From NCBI GenBank assembly GCA_963664595.2, contig CAXXOK010000006.1:143524-207523 (forward strand): 64,000 bases of DNA, in the 5' to 3' direction. Positions 1-9,298 of this stretch are shown here, in pieces (position 1 is the stretch's first letter; each line of letters begins with the position of its first letter). The DNA comes from CAXXOK01 sp963664595. GTDB lineage: Bacteria > Bacillota > Clostridia > Christensenellales > Aristaeellaceae. The notes under the pieces are model-generated. The model saw nothing but the letters and a program-made list of their open reading frames with translations. It did no database searches and was not told where the DNA came from. The position numbers and the translations under genes were made by a program.

Positions 1-401
1 CCAACGTAGACGATATCACGGTAGCATCGCAACTGATTCGCGAGGATGATACCGTCGTTTATGGTGACTCCAGGTATCTGGGTCTTGAGAAGCGTTAAAA
101 AATCCTTGCGAACGAACATCTTTGCAGCATTGACTATCGCACCAACCGCCGCCCGGGCAAGCTGCACCGTATGAAGGACAATGGCGGGCAAGATTGGGAA
201 CGGGTGATAGAACGTCAGAAATCATCGGTTCGCAGCAAGGTGGAGCATCCCTTTCGGTTTGTCAAGGTTCAGTGTGGTTTTCGTAAGACGGCGTACCGGG
301 GAATCGCCAAAAACCTGAATCGTTTGTTCGTGCTGTTCGCCAGCAACAATATCTGGATGTGCGCCCGTGCAGGGCGAAGACTTGGCGTTTGCAGGGGATA
401 A
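1..401 (+). pseudogene. IS5-family transposase, C-terminal remnant
   Basis: One reading frame (codons starting at position 3) gives a typical IS5-family DDE transposase C-terminus. It has the VVYGDSRYLGLEKR segment, then RRPGKL, and the conserved RSKVEHPFR block with the catalytic Glu, followed by FRKTAYRGIAKNLNRLFVLFASNN. The frame is broken by an in-frame TAA at 96-98, where a sense codon is expected after LEKR. The N-terminus lies outside the window. The element is therefore both interrupted and cut by the window edge. Family assignment rests on motif recognition alone. Confidence 0.8.
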
Positions 402-973
402 CTCTGCCCTTCGGGGCTCAAGAGGTGCCGCAGAACCCTGGCAGAACTCTATTCCACGCTTAGGGACGCGTTTTGGCCTACGAGATTTATCGTTTCATGT
501 TATATCACGTGTCCGCTTTGCGATGAGTGCCATTGATCAGTGGTTCCTTAATGCAGCAACTGGTAAAATCGTCGGATTATACGAGAATAATTCGACTGAT
601 GGAACTGAACGGCTCGGGATGTAGTTTTTCCTTCCTTTTTCGGTGCCTGGGTTAAATTACTGGCGCCGTACAGACGAAAATCAGCAAAAAAAGTGCGAAA
701 AAAGTGGACAGGGCACGTCGGCTTCGATGATTCGCAAAGTATCGGATGTTATCATCGCTTCCTTGTCGTTACGTTGGTTCGTTTGTATAAGAACCGGATA
801 CAGGCCGGTTTTAACAGATTTTCCGTAGAAACTCGCTCTTTCGTATCGGTCAACATCATAACGATCTGTTAAAACGAAGTCAAACCCGGTACGGATCATT
901 TAGCCTCTGTAACAAATCGACGTCCGGTTGAAAACCCGCCTGAAACCGGTGCGCCCGCTTCGCTGTACTCTCC
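402..973. other. intergenic region, no gene seen
   Basis: No open frame here has a convincing start, ribosome-binding site or recognisable protein. The stretch contains a 12-bp perfect inverted repeat, GTTTTAACAGAT at 808-819 and its complement at 864-875, 44 bp apart. A short stem AACCGG/CCGGTT (792-810) is followed by a T-run. These could be remains of the adjacent insertion sequence or a terminator. Nothing decides between the two. Confidence 0.5.
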
Positions 974-1957
974 CTATCCGTCCAATTCTCGAAGTCTGTC
1001 AAACTCGAACCGCACCTCGCCGCCCACGGAGGCGTTCCCGCAGGCCGCGTCAACCACCAGCCTCGTTTCTTCCGCAGCAATATACAAGCTCGATCGGTTC
1101 CCCCGGTATACGATTCTTTCCACCTTCCCGTGGTATCGGCCGTTTTCCGTAATGCGAATATCTTCGGGCCGCGCCATCAGCACCTTTCCGGTCCCGCAGC
1201 GCGGGCCGCCCGGAACAGTGCCGCAAAGCAGGTTGTTTTCGCCCACGAATTCCGCCACGAAACGGTTAACGGGCTGTTCGTAAATCTGCCTTGGGGTTCC
1301 CCGCTGCAGTATACGCCCGCCGTCCATCACGGCGATGCTGTCGGCAATTTCAAAGGCTTCCCGCTGATCGTGGGTCACGTACACCGCCGGTATGCCCAAT
1401 TCACTTCGCAGCCGAAGGATCAGGGAAAGCAATTGCGTTTTCAGCGCCGCGTCGATATTGGCCAGCGGCTCGTCCAGCAGTAGCAGCACGGGATCGGCGA
1501 CAATGGCCCGCGCAAGCGCGACGCGCTGTTTTTCTCCCCCGCTGAGGCAATGCGGAAATACCCGTTCCTTCCCCGAAAGATTCACGGCTTTCAGCAGCGC
1601 TCCCACCCGCGCGTTGATCTCCGTCTTTTTACATTTGCGTACGCGCAGCGGATAGGCGATGTTGTCGTACACGTTCATATGCGGCCAAAGCGAATAATCC
1701 TGAAACACAAACCCCACACGCCGCTTCTCTGCGGGGATGTTCACTCTGCCTCCGAAAAAAGTTTCGCCGCCCAGCGCGATATGGCCGCCGCATGGCTTCA
1801 ACAACCCCGCCACGGCGTACAGCAGCGTACTTTTCCCGCATCCGCTGGGCCCGAGAATCACGAGCAGCTCGTCGCTGCGCACGGCGAGCGTAAGATCCCG
1901 GATGACGGCGGCCTGCGCGTAGGACACCCCCAGCTTCTCAATCTGCAGCATCTTCAT
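974..1957 (-). CDS. ABC transporter ATP-binding protein, Fe3+/spermidine-type (FbpC-like)
   Basis: This is the cytoplasmic ATPase that powers uptake by the neighbouring permease and binding protein. The 327-residue protein has Walker A GPSGCGKST (about residues 36-44), the signature LSGGEKQRVALARAI, Walker B LLLLDEPLA and the switch His in YVTHDQ. A C-terminal TOBE-like region follows, in the usual layout and length of the FbpC/PotA group. Its start overlaps the end of the permease gene by 20 bases, so the three genes are translationally coupled. The operon promoter lies upstream of the binding-protein gene and carries two copies of the GGTTAG-N6-CTAACC box. An iron substrate is inferred from that box and from family resemblance. 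Confidence 0.9.
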   Translation of the reverse strand: MKMLQIEKLGVSYAQAAVIRDLTLAVRSDELLVILGPSGCGKSTLLYAVAGLLKPCGGHIALGGETFFGGRVNIPAEKRRVGFVFQDYSLWPHMNVYDNIAYPLRVRKCKKTEINARVGALLKAVNLSGKERVFPHCLSGGEKQRVALARAIVADPVLLLLDEPLANIDAALKTQLLSLILRLRSELGIPAVYVTHDQREAFEIADSIAVMDGGRILQRGTPRQIYEQPVNRFVAEFVGENNLLCGTVPGGPRCGTGKVLMARPEDIRITENGRYHGKVERIVYRGNRSSLYIAAEETRLVVDAACGNASVGGEVRFEFDRLRELDG

Positions 1958-3668
1958 CTATCATACTCTTTCCGCTGATTTTATCTACGATGATATTGCC
2001 GGTTACGCAAATCAGAATCACCAGCACGGCGATGGCGGACGTCATTTCCAGCCCGTAGGAATTGGACTGAATAGTGAACAGCAGCACACCCGCCGTTTCA
2101 TTCCCTTTGGAGTACAGCAGCAGCGAAATAGGCAGTTCCCGAAAGGCAATCAGAAACGATATCATGAAACCCGCCGCGGCTCCGCGAGCGACCTGCGGCA
2201 GGAAAAGGCGGAGAATGCGCCGCCACGCCGGAATCCCGAGCGTTCTGGCGGAAAGGTCAATCGCAGGCTCCACGTTTGCCGACAGTCCGCCGATCTGCCG
2301 AATCACGATCGGCAGAAACAAAACGGTGTACGTAAGGATCAGGATCCACTTGGTTCCGTACAGCTTAAACGGCGGATTAATCCATGCAAATACCGCACCC
2401 ACCGCCAGAATGATGTTGGGCATCGCCAATGGTAGCGACGCGACCAACGTCAACAGTTTTCCGGCGCGGGTGTTGGCGTAGCGGCTCAGGTACACCACGA
2501 CCACGGCGAGCGCCGTAGCCGTACCGGCGGAAAGCAGGCCGAAAATGAGGCTGTTGGCAAAGGCCCGTTTCATCATCGGATTTTCAAACAGAATCAGCGC
2601 GTAATTATGAAGCGTCATGTTTCCCAGGTTGATCGCAAGGCCCCAGCGCTTCATCAAGGAGGATAACAGCAGCGTCGCAAGCGGCATCGCCAGCACCGTA
2701 AGAAAGAAAACGCCAACAATGGCATTGACAATCCATGCTTTGCCGCCCAGGTGCAGCACGTCGGCGTTCGATGCGCGGCCCGATCCGCTCGCATCAAACG
2801 CCCGTGTCCGAATCCACCGTTCCATCCACAGCGACATCGCGCCGGAAACAGCCATCAACAGAATGGACAGCACGCTCAGTGAAGCGATATCCAGTTCGGA
2901 TATCGCCTTGTAGATGCGCGTCGTCAGCACTTCGCCGCCTACCGGCAGCAGAAGCTGCGCCGGTATGCCGAAGTTCGCCATCGTCCGGCTGAAAACCAGC
3001 AGGCCCGTGGACAGAAACGAGGGCATCACAAGCGGAAGCAGTACCGAGCGAAGCACGGTCGGCGGCGTCGCGCCGGAAACGCGTGCCGCATCTGCCAGCG
3101 AACCGCGGTTGCGGCGCAGCGCGCCGCTGACACCGAAGAACACCAGCGGATAGAGATGCACCGACAGCACTACAATCACCGCGCTAAGCGAATACGGGCT
3201 GAACGAATAGGCGTAATCCATATCAATGAGCCGGAGCAGTCGATGCAGGTAGCCGCCGCGTGCAGTTACCTGAATCCAGGATACAGACAGGATGTACGAA
3301 GGAATGCAGAACGCGAGAAACGCCAGAAAGCGAACCTGCCTGCGGAAACGGAAATCCGTCTTTTCCACCAGAAACGCAAGCGCACCGCCCGCGGCGCCCG
3401 TCAGGCAAAGCACGCCCGTCGCCACGATCAGCGTATTAGCGAGCGCTTTATAGGTCTTGGCGGAGGTGAAAACCTCAACGTAAGCAGACAGGTTAAATAC
3501 GCCGTCCAATACCAGGCTGTTTTTGAAGATGCATAGAAGCGGGTAAACGACCGCCGCGGAAACCGCAAGCATGGAAACGAGCAAAATTGAGCTTTGCCCG
3601 TTCCAGCTCAATTTTGCCCCGTAAGGTTTCCGGGTTCCGACAGCGTCAGTTCTGGAAAATCTGCTCAT
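1938..3668 (-). CDS. ABC transporter permease, fused two-domain Fe3+-type (FbpB-like)
   Basis: This integral membrane protein of 576 residues forms the translocation channel. It contains about twelve hydrophobic segments arranged as two homologous halves. Each half has a binding-protein-dependent permease core with an EAA-type loop (ADAARVSGATPPTVLRSVLLP in the first half, IDLSARTLGIPAWRRILRLF in the second). This internal duplication is typical of FbpB/ThiP-type permeases, where one polypeptide replaces a permease dimer. It overlaps the solute-binding protein gene by 23 bases upstream and the ATPase by 20 bases downstream. The cargo cannot be read from sequence. Ferric iron is inferred from the family and the shared metal-type operator. 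Confidence 0.9.
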   Translation of the reverse strand: MSRFSRTDAVGTRKPYGAKLSWNGQSSILLVSMLAVSAAVVYPLLCIFKNSLVLDGVFNLSAYVEVFTSAKTYKALANTLIVATGVLCLTGAAGGALAFLVEKTDFRFRRQVRFLAFLAFCIPSYILSVSWIQVTARGGYLHRLLRLIDMDYAYSFSPYSLSAVIVVLSVHLYPLVFFGVSGALRRNRGSLADAARVSGATPPTVLRSVLLPLVMPSFLSTGLLVFSRTMANFGIPAQLLLPVGGEVLTTRIYKAISELDIASLSVLSILLMAVSGAMSLWMERWIRTRAFDASGSGRASNADVLHLGGKAWIVNAIVGVFFLTVLAMPLATLLLSSLMKRWGLAINLGNMTLHNYALILFENPMMKRAFANSLIFGLLSAGTATALAVVVVYLSRYANTRAGKLLTLVASLPLAMPNIILAVGAVFAWINPPFKLYGTKWILILTYTVLFLPIVIRQIGGLSANVEPAIDLSARTLGIPAWRRILRLFLPQVARGAAAGFMISFLIAFRELPISLLLYSKGNETAGVLLFTIQSNSYGLEMTSAIAVLVILICVTGNIIVDKISGKSMIDEDAAD

Positions 3669-4662
3669 ACTGCGTTTTCAGCGAATCCTCGTTTTGGGAA
3701 GCTTCCTCCCAATCGATGTTAATCTTGTTTTCGCCTTCCGGCAGATAGGTGTTCTCCATGTCGTCTCGAACGCTGACGAAGCCGAATTTCGCAGTGATAG
3801 TCTGCGCCTGTTTGGAAAGCAGATAGTTCACCAGCGCCTCCGCCGTCGCCTGCTTCTGTTCGCTGCGCGCTTCGTCGCGGATGATTGCCACGGGCCGCCG
3901 AATCGCGATGGCACCTTCCTCGGGCCACGCGATTTCCAGTGAAATGCTATACCCTTCCTTTTTCGCCTTGTTGCGCAGGCGAATGACCGCGTCGTGCGGT
4001 GCGACGCCCAGATTGTACTGACCTTCCAGAATCAGCGAAGGCACCTGTCCGTTGGATTTGGTCAGCATTATACCGTTTTGCTTCAGCCCTTCAAAGAACG
4101 AAATACCCTTGATTTGATAAAAGCAGGAAGTGATACCCAGCGCTGTGGAGGACTGGGTGGCGTCCGCGATGACCATTCTGCCGGCATATTGCTCGCTGAG
4201 CAGATCATCGTAGCTGGTGGGAACCGCGTCGCCCTTAAGAGCGTCGCTGTTGTACATGATGACGATATAGCGCTCGTTGACGTACAGGTAATGATGGTCG
4301 GTCGCGTATTCACCGTTGATCGCCGCGGCGTTTTCGATGCCGGACAGATCGCACAGCAGACCCTCATCGTCCAGCCGATTGTAAATCAGCGGATCGGAAC
4401 CCCACACCACATCGGCCTGAATGGCCCCGGCTTCCTTTTCTGTCCATACCTTGCTGCGAACCTCTCCGCAGCTCATAATCAGAAAATCCGCCACATCCCC
4501 GCGTTCCGCTTCGAAGCCCGCTTCCAGCGCGTTTAGCATCTCCTCCGGGCCGGAAAGGTACACGAGTATCTTTTCGGCATCCTGTTCAGTTTCTGCGGCC
4601 GCCGCAAAGCAGGTGAAGAGCATGGTCAATGCCAGCAGAATTGTGATTCCTCTTTTCTTCAT
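3646..4662 (-). CDS. extracellular solute-binding protein of Fe3+-type ABC importer
   Basis: This secreted substrate receptor of 338 residues opens with a signal peptide (MKKR then a hydrophobic stretch to about residue 22, AAAAE). There is no clear lipobox Cys. The body has the periplasmic-binding-protein class II fold typical of FbpA/PotD relatives (DVVWGSDPLIYNRL, SYDDLL, YAGRMVIADATQSSTA, PVAIIRDEARS). The start is supported by AAGGAG seven bases upstream. It is the first gene of the leftward operon, preceded by the promoter at 4747-4776 and two operator boxes. Thiamine or polyamine binding are alternatives. Iron is favoured because of the operator. Confidence 0.88.
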   Translation of the reverse strand: MKKRGITILLALTMLFTCFAAAAETEQDAEKILVYLSGPEEMLNALEAGFEAERGDVADFLIMSCGEVRSKVWTEKEAGAIQADVVWGSDPLIYNRLDDEGLLCDLSGIENAAAINGEYATDHHYLYVNERYIVIMYNSDALKGDAVPTSYDDLLSEQYAGRMVIADATQSSTALGITSCFYQIKGISFFEGLKQNGIMLTKSNGQVPSLILEGQYNLGVAPHDAVIRLRNKAKKEGYSISLEIAWPEEGAIAIRRPVAIIRDEARSEQKQATAEALVNYLLSKQAQTITAKFGFVSVRDDMENTYLPEGENKINIDWEEASQNEDSLKTQYEQIFQN

Positions 4663-4686
4663 AACAAACTCCTTAAATTGCTTTTA

Positions 4687-4704
4687 AGTTAGTTGTATCT
4701 AACC
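4687..4704. promoter_or_regulatory. metal-regulator box 1 (GGTTAG-N6-CTAACC type)
   Basis: Reads AGTTAGTTGTATCTAACC, with a one-base mismatch in the left arm. It lies in the leader of the leftward fbp-type operon, between box 2 and the start codon. Confidence 0.7.
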
Positions 4705-4720
4705 ATAAGAGTCAGAAAAT

Positions 4721-4738
4721 GGTTAGATACATCTAACC
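4721..4738. promoter_or_regulatory. metal-regulator box 2
   Basis: Reads GGTTAGATACATCTAACC, with eight-base perfectly complementary arms, the best match of the set. It sits a few bases downstream of the -10 of the leftward promoter, where a bound repressor would cover the transcription start. Confidence 0.8.
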
Positions 4739-4746
4739 TTATCGAC

Positions 4747-4776
4747 AGTTTATCATCATTGACCTGCTGTTGTCAA
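4747..4776 (-). promoter_or_regulatory. promoter of the fbp-type operon
   Basis: On the minus strand, TTGACA (4776-4771) is followed 18 bases later by TAAACT (4752-4747). It drives the binding protein, permease and ATPase genes to the left. Confidence 0.65.
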
Positions 4777-4859
4777 TCAGAGAGTTTAATAAAAGTTAAA
4801 GCGCCGTGACAGATACATAGACAGATACATATAAGTACGGGAATTTTACCAAAGTATTA

Positions 4860-4888
4860 TTGACATTAAAAAACAAATCAGTTATACT
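4860..4888 (+). promoter_or_regulatory. promoter of the methyltransferase/Opp-type operon
   Basis: A near-consensus promoter: TTGACA at 4860-4865, a 17-base spacer and TATACT at 4883-4888. Box 3 begins seven bases after the -10. Confidence 0.8.
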
Positions 4889-4894
4889 TCTCGA

Positions 4895-4912
4895 AGTTAG
4901 ACGCCTCTAACC
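4895..4912. promoter_or_regulatory. metal-regulator box 3
   Basis: Reads AGTTAGACGCCTCTAACC. It overlaps the expected transcription start of the rightward operon. Confidence 0.75.
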
Positions 4913-5016
4913 GCGAAACTGTCGGAGATAGCGCCGAAATACCGTTGCTCTAAGAAAGCAATTCTGAGCGGCGTACGGCATCATGGCTTTCCAGTATCCG
5001 TACTTTTGCGCGCCAA

Positions 5017-5034
5017 GGTTAGATGCAACTAACC
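5017..5034. promoter_or_regulatory. metal-regulator box 4
   Basis: Reads GGTTAGATGCAACTAACC. It lies just upstream of the ribosome-binding site of the methyltransferase gene at 5054, as a second operator in the leader. Confidence 0.72.
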
Positions 5035-5053
5035 ATGAGAAGGAGGTTTGATA

Positions 5054-5863
5054 GTGGACGAAGGGTTTTATGAATCATTGCTAAAAAAACACGATGTCGG
5101 CAAGCTTGATCCCCAGGCGCGCTGGGACGCCCATGCTGCCGGATTCAAGGAAAGGCTGAAAGCCAGCCCCAACGACCATGCTCAAAAAACAACGATGCGG
5201 CTGCTGGGCAAGGATGTGCTGCAGGGAAAGGTGCTGGATATCGGCGGCGGGACCGGCCGGTACGCCATTCCGTTTGCGGCGCATGTGGGCAGCGTTACCG
5301 TGGCGGATATCTCCCCGGAGATGCTGAAGGTAACCGAGGAAAACGCCGAAACCGCCGGTCGCGCAAACGTAAAATGTGTTCATCTCAACTGGGAAACCGC
5401 CAACCTGCAAGCGCTTGATTGGGAACATCGGTTTGACCTGACCTTTGCCTCCATGTGCCCTGCTGTGATGAGCAAAGCAGGCATCGATAAGATGACGGCG
5501 GCCTCCAGAGGCTGGTGCCAGATCAACCAGCTGATCGAAATGACGGATGATCTGTCGCAGTTGTTAACTAAAGAGCTTGCCATGGAAAAGACCTACGATC
5601 CCCACAACGATCGGGACGCCGTGCAAGGAATCTTCAATTTTCTGTGGATACAGGGCTACGAGCCGGAGATCACCTACCTGAAGGATTCGCGCATCCGCGC
5701 GCTGCCCGCCGACGAAACGATCGCTTCCTACACCCGACGCTTTGGCAAAGCCGCCGCCGACAAGAATACGGATCTTTTGCGGCTGCTTGCCAACCATATC
5801 AAAGGCGATAAGATCATTGTGACAAGCAAAACCACGCTTGCGCTGATTCTTTGGAAAGCCTGA
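5054..5863 (+). CDS. class I SAM-dependent methyltransferase
   Basis: A soluble 269-residue protein with the SAM-binding glycine motif VLDIGGGTGRYA (about residues 58-69), the acidic motif II VTVADISPEML and a post-motif region FDLTFASMC. I chose GTG 5054 because AAGGAGG (5040-5046) lies seven bases upstream. A TTG at 5048 is too close to that site. It is the first gene of an operon with an Opp/Nik-type importer, behind a promoter and two metal-regulator boxes. Methyltransferases next to such importers occur in metal-chelate systems, so a role in modifying the chelate is possible. Its substrate is not known. Confidence 0.85.
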   Translation: MDEGFYESLLKKHDVGKLDPQARWDAHAAGFKERLKASPNDHAQKTTMRLLGKDVLQGKVLDIGGGTGRYAIPFAAHVGSVTVADISPEMLKVTEENAETAGRANVKCVHLNWETANLQALDWEHRFDLTFASMCPAVMSKAGIDKMTAASRGWCQINQLIEMTDDLSQLLTKELAMEKTYDPHNDRDAVQGIFNFLWIQGYEPEITYLKDSRIRALPADETIASYTRRFGKAAADKNTDLLRLLANHIKGDKIIVTSKTTLALILWKA

Positions 5864-5887
5864 CAAAATAGAAAGAGGAACCAAAAA

Positions 5888-7414
5888 ATGAAAAAGCTCA
5901 TTTCCCTGTTGCTGGCACTTAGCCTTCTCTTCACTTTGGGATCCCCCGCCGTTGCCGAAGGCACGGACACGGCCGAGGGACTCACCCTGCGGCTGGCAGG
6001 CAGCAACATCGGCACGCCTAATCCCTTCCAGCACACCACCCGGGGTCCGGGCATCTTCCGCACGTGGCTCTTGTACGACGCTCTGCTTGAGGTGGACGAG
6101 ACCGGCGAAATCCCGTGGCTGGCGCAAAGCTGGGAGGTAAGCGACGATGGCACCGTGTATACCTTCCATCTGGTTGAAAACGCCCTCTGGCACAACGGCG
6201 AACCCTTGACCGCCGAGGACGTGGCCTTTACCTTCGGCTATTACCGGGAACACCTTCCGGTGTACCACAGCCTGCAGGCGGACGGCGAATACATCGTGGA
6301 AAGCTGCGAGGTGATCGATACCTATACGGTCTCCGTTACGCTGACCCATTTCGATAGCACCTGCCTCAAAAGCATCGGCCTTGCGCGCATCCTGCCCAAG
6401 CACATCTGGGAAACTGTGGACGATCCCGCAACCTACGACGGCGAAGGCGTTACCGTGGGCAGCGGCCCGTATAAGCTGGATACCTACAACGCGGAACAGG
6501 GCGCGTACCGCTACGTCGCGTTTGAAGATTACTGGGGTCTGGAGCCCGCGGCCGACGCGATTGAGTGGGTACCCGTCAGCGATAACACGCTGGCCTTTGA
6601 AAACGGGGAGATCGATCTCACCACGGTGGCCGCCGATCTGCTGTCCCGCTACGAGAATGACGACGAGTACGTCGTCAAGAGCGTTTCCTCCCTGCACAGC
6701 TTCCGGCTGATGATGAACATGGAATCGGTGGAAGCCCTGCAAGATGTAAATCTGCGTAAAGCCCTCGCCTACGCCATCGATACCCAAACGCTGATCGATA
6801 CCGTGATGCGCGGCGCGGGCACCCTAAGCAGCATGGGCTATGTTCCCACGGACAGCGCCTGGTATAACCCCGATACCATGCAATACGGATATGATCCCGA
6901 AAAAGCCAAGGAGCTGCTGGGCGGCCAAACCTATTCCTTTACCTTGCTTACCGATAATTCCACGGACTCCACCAAAACGGCGGAGCTGATCAAGGTGTAT
7001 CTGGCCGAAGTCGGCATCGACGTAACAGTGGAAAGCGTGGAAAGCAAAACCCGCGATAACGCGATCAGCGCTGGCGAATATGAGCTGCTGCTCAATTATA
7101 TCGGCGGCATGGGCGGCGATCCCGATTACCTGAGCGACGTTTACGGCGCCAACGCTGGAATTATCCTGGGCTGGACGAACGAGGAACTTTTCGACATCCT
7201 CAGCGCACAGACTACGGAAACGGATGCGGATGCCCGTGCGGACATGATTGATGAGGCGCAGGAGATCATCTCCGAAGAGCTGCCGATCATTATGCTGTAC
7301 GGCAAGACGATGAATTACGTATACCGTCCCGCCAAGTACGATGGCTGGATGTGCCGCTACGATCACAACATGCTTGATCACAATAAGATGTCGTATCTCA
7401 TCCGGGAAAAATAA
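5888..7414 (+). CDS. ABC transporter substrate-binding protein, family 5 (peptide/nickel type)
   Basis: A secreted receptor of 508 residues. The N-terminus MKKLISLLLALSLLFTLG is a signal peptide with likely cleavage near AVAEG. The body follows the family 5 pattern (LYDALLEVDETGEIPWLAQSW, EPLTAEDVAFTF, GSGPYKL, LRKALAYAIDTQTLI, YDPEKAKELL). It is followed after three bases by the first permease. Family 5 receptors take peptides, nickel, haem or metal-opine chelates. The operator upstream favours a metal chelate, which remains inference. Confidence 0.9.
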   Translation: MKKLISLLLALSLLFTLGSPAVAEGTDTAEGLTLRLAGSNIGTPNPFQHTTRGPGIFRTWLLYDALLEVDETGEIPWLAQSWEVSDDGTVYTFHLVENALWHNGEPLTAEDVAFTFGYYREHLPVYHSLQADGEYIVESCEVIDTYTVSVTLTHFDSTCLKSIGLARILPKHIWETVDDPATYDGEGVTVGSGPYKLDTYNAEQGAYRYVAFEDYWGLEPAADAIEWVPVSDNTLAFENGEIDLTTVAADLLSRYENDDEYVVKSVSSLHSFRLMMNMESVEALQDVNLRKALAYAIDTQTLIDTVMRGAGTLSSMGYVPTDSAWYNPDTMQYGYDPEKAKELLGGQTYSFTLLTDNSTDSTKTAELIKVYLAEVGIDVTVESVESKTRDNAISAGEYELLLNYIGGMGGDPDYLSDVYGANAGIILGWTNEELFDILSAQTTETDADARADMIDEAQEIISEELPIIMLYGKTMNYVYRPAKYDGWMCRYDHNMLDHNKMSYLIREK

Positions 7415-7417
7415 CGG

Positions 7418-8374
7418 ATGAAAAAGCACTATCTCCTCGTATTCTTCGCAATTCTGGTCATCAATTTCATTTTGCCGCGGCTGATGCCCGGCGACCCGTT
7501 CCTGTACCTTTCGGTACAGGACGGGGATGTGACCGTGACCTATACCGAAGAACAGCTGGAGGCGTACAAGGCCTATTACGGGCTGGATAAACCGCTGTAC
7601 GAACAATTTTTCAACTATCTGTGGGGCATTCTGAAGGGCGACCTGGGCTATAGTATCTACTATAAAACCAGCGTGCTCGGGATGATCGGCGCCCGTCTGC
7701 CGTGGACGGCCTCCATCGTGCTGTGCTCGCTGTTTCTGGCAAGCCTGCTTGGAACAATGCTTGGAGCGATCTCCGCCCGGCTTCGCGAGAAGCCGGCGGA
7801 TAAGCTCACTTATTTCTTCATGATCGTGTTTTCCGAAATCCCGTCGTTTCTGGTGGGAATGCTTTTGTTGATCTTCCTGGCGGCCAGGCTGCGGTGGTTT
7901 CCGCTTTCCGGCGGCATCACGGCGTTTGCTGCGTATGATTCGATATTTGGCTATCTGGCCGATTGGCTCCGCCACGCGGCGCTGCCCATCCTCACGCTCA
8001 CGCTTGCGGGGCTGGGCGGCTTTTATCTGCTATCCAGAAACAGCATGATTACCGTGCTCACAAAGGACTATATCCGCACGGCGAAAGCCAAAGGGCTTTC
8101 CAAACGGCGGATATTGTTCTGCCATGCGCTTAAAAACGCCCTGCCGCCGATCGTCGCCCGCATTTTCATGAGCCTGGGCACGATGCTCGGGGGCGCGGTG
8201 CTTGTGGAGAACGTGTTTGCGTACCCAGGGCTCGGCCAGCTGATGCGTGAGGCTGTGATTGCCCGGGATTATGTGCTGATTCAGGGAATCTTCCTGATCA
8301 TCGCCGTGATGGTACTCCTGATGAACGGGCTGGCAGAGCTCGTCTATAAAAAGCTTGACCCGAGGTTACCGTAA
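7418..8374 (+). CDS. ABC transporter permease, DppB/NikB type
   Basis: An integral membrane protein of 318 residues with about six transmembrane segments. It has the N-terminal FILPRLMPGDPF motif characteristic of DppB/OppB/NikB permeases and the cytoplasmic EAA loop RTAKAKGLSKRRILFCHALKNALPP that docks onto the ATPase. It starts three bases after the binding-protein stop and is followed directly by the partner permease. It is part of a five-gene operon whose first gene is a methyltransferase. Confidence 0.92.
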   Translation: MKKHYLLVFFAILVINFILPRLMPGDPFLYLSVQDGDVTVTYTEEQLEAYKAYYGLDKPLYEQFFNYLWGILKGDLGYSIYYKTSVLGMIGARLPWTASIVLCSLFLASLLGTMLGAISARLREKPADKLTYFFMIVFSEIPSFLVGMLLLIFLAARLRWFPLSGGITAFAAYDSIFGYLADWLRHAALPILTLTLAGLGGFYLLSRNSMITVLTKDYIRTAKAKGLSKRRILFCHALKNALPPIVARIFMSLGTMLGGAVLVENVFAYPGLGQLMREAVIARDYVLIQGIFLIIAVMVLLMNGLAELVYKKLDPRLP

Positions 8375-9265
8375 ATGCAGGCAAAGACAGCGCTCCTTAT
8401 GGGGCAAAGAAATAAAAAGCGGAGCGTACAGACAGGTCAGAAGCACGGTTTCGGCGTGTTATCTCTCTATGGATGGATCGGGCTGAGCATCATCGGTGCT
8501 TTTTTAACGATGGGGCTTGTTTCCGTGCTGTTTTTGGGCAACTCCTACCGCATTCCCTCGGGGGGCTCGCTGGAGGCGCCGAGCCTTGCGCATCTGCTGG
8601 GCACCGACGATCTGGGCATGGATATTCTGGCGCAGATTTGCCACGGCGCGGCGATCAGCCTGCTGGTGGGCTTTGGCTCAGCGGCGCTGGCGGGCCTCGG
8701 CGGCAGCGTGCTGGGGATGCTGGCGGGGTATTCCGGCGGCCGCACGGATAAACTCATCTGCGGCCTGTGCGATATCATGGCCGTGATGCCGCAGCTGCCG
8801 CTGATGATCGTGCTGGGCGCTTTTTTCGGGCCCAGCATCCGCAATATCATTCTGGTAATCGCCATTTTATCGTGGGTGGGGCCCGCGAGGATCGCGCGCT
8901 CGCGCGTGCTGTCGCTCAAGCAGGAAAAGTATATCGCCGCGGCCCAAAGCTATGGCGCGCCGTTTTGGCATATCGTAACAAAACACCTGCTGCCCGGCTT
9001 GCTGCCGGTGATGATGGTGAGCACGATTCGCATCGTGAGCCACGCCATTGTGGCGGAGGCGAGCCTCACCTTTCTGGGTCTCGGCGATCCTACGTCCAAA
9101 AGCTGGGGCGTGATTCTCAACCGTGCCATCAGTTTCAGCGGCATTTACTTTACGGATTTCTGGAAGTGGTGGATCCTCCCGCCGCTGGTGGCATTGACGC
9201 TGTTGGTGGCCTCTGTGGCGCTGATCGGCCGGGACCTGGAAAAAGCGGTGGACCGGAAGCTATAA
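8375..9265 (+). CDS. ABC transporter permease, DppC/NikC type
   Basis: The second membrane subunit, 296 residues, with a DppC/NikC layout. It has an N-terminal transmembrane helix, an LGTDDLGMDILAQICHGA segment and the EAA loop YIAAAQSYGAPFWHIVTKHLLPGLLP. The start codon directly follows the stop of the previous gene, so translation is coupled. It pairs with the 7418 product to form the channel. Confidence 0.92.
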   Translation: MQAKTALLMGQRNKKRSVQTGQKHGFGVLSLYGWIGLSIIGAFLTMGLVSVLFLGNSYRIPSGGSLEAPSLAHLLGTDDLGMDILAQICHGAAISLLVGFGSAALAGLGGSVLGMLAGYSGGRTDKLICGLCDIMAVMPQLPLMIVLGAFFGPSIRNIILVIAILSWVGPARIARSRVLSLKQEKYIAAAQSYGAPFWHIVTKHLLPGLLPVMMVSTIRIVSHAIVAEASLTFLGLGDPTSKSWGVILNRAISFSGIYFTDFWKWWILPPLVALTLLVASVALIGRDLEKAVDRKL

Positions 9266-9298
9266 GAAGTCAATGCGTGTAAGAAAAGAGGCGATCCG

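Noticed and set aside
808..875. 12-bp inverted repeat as insertion-sequence ends
   Set aside because: Only 44 bases lie between the arms and there is no transposase, so it cannot be a complete element. It is noted only as part of the intergenic region.
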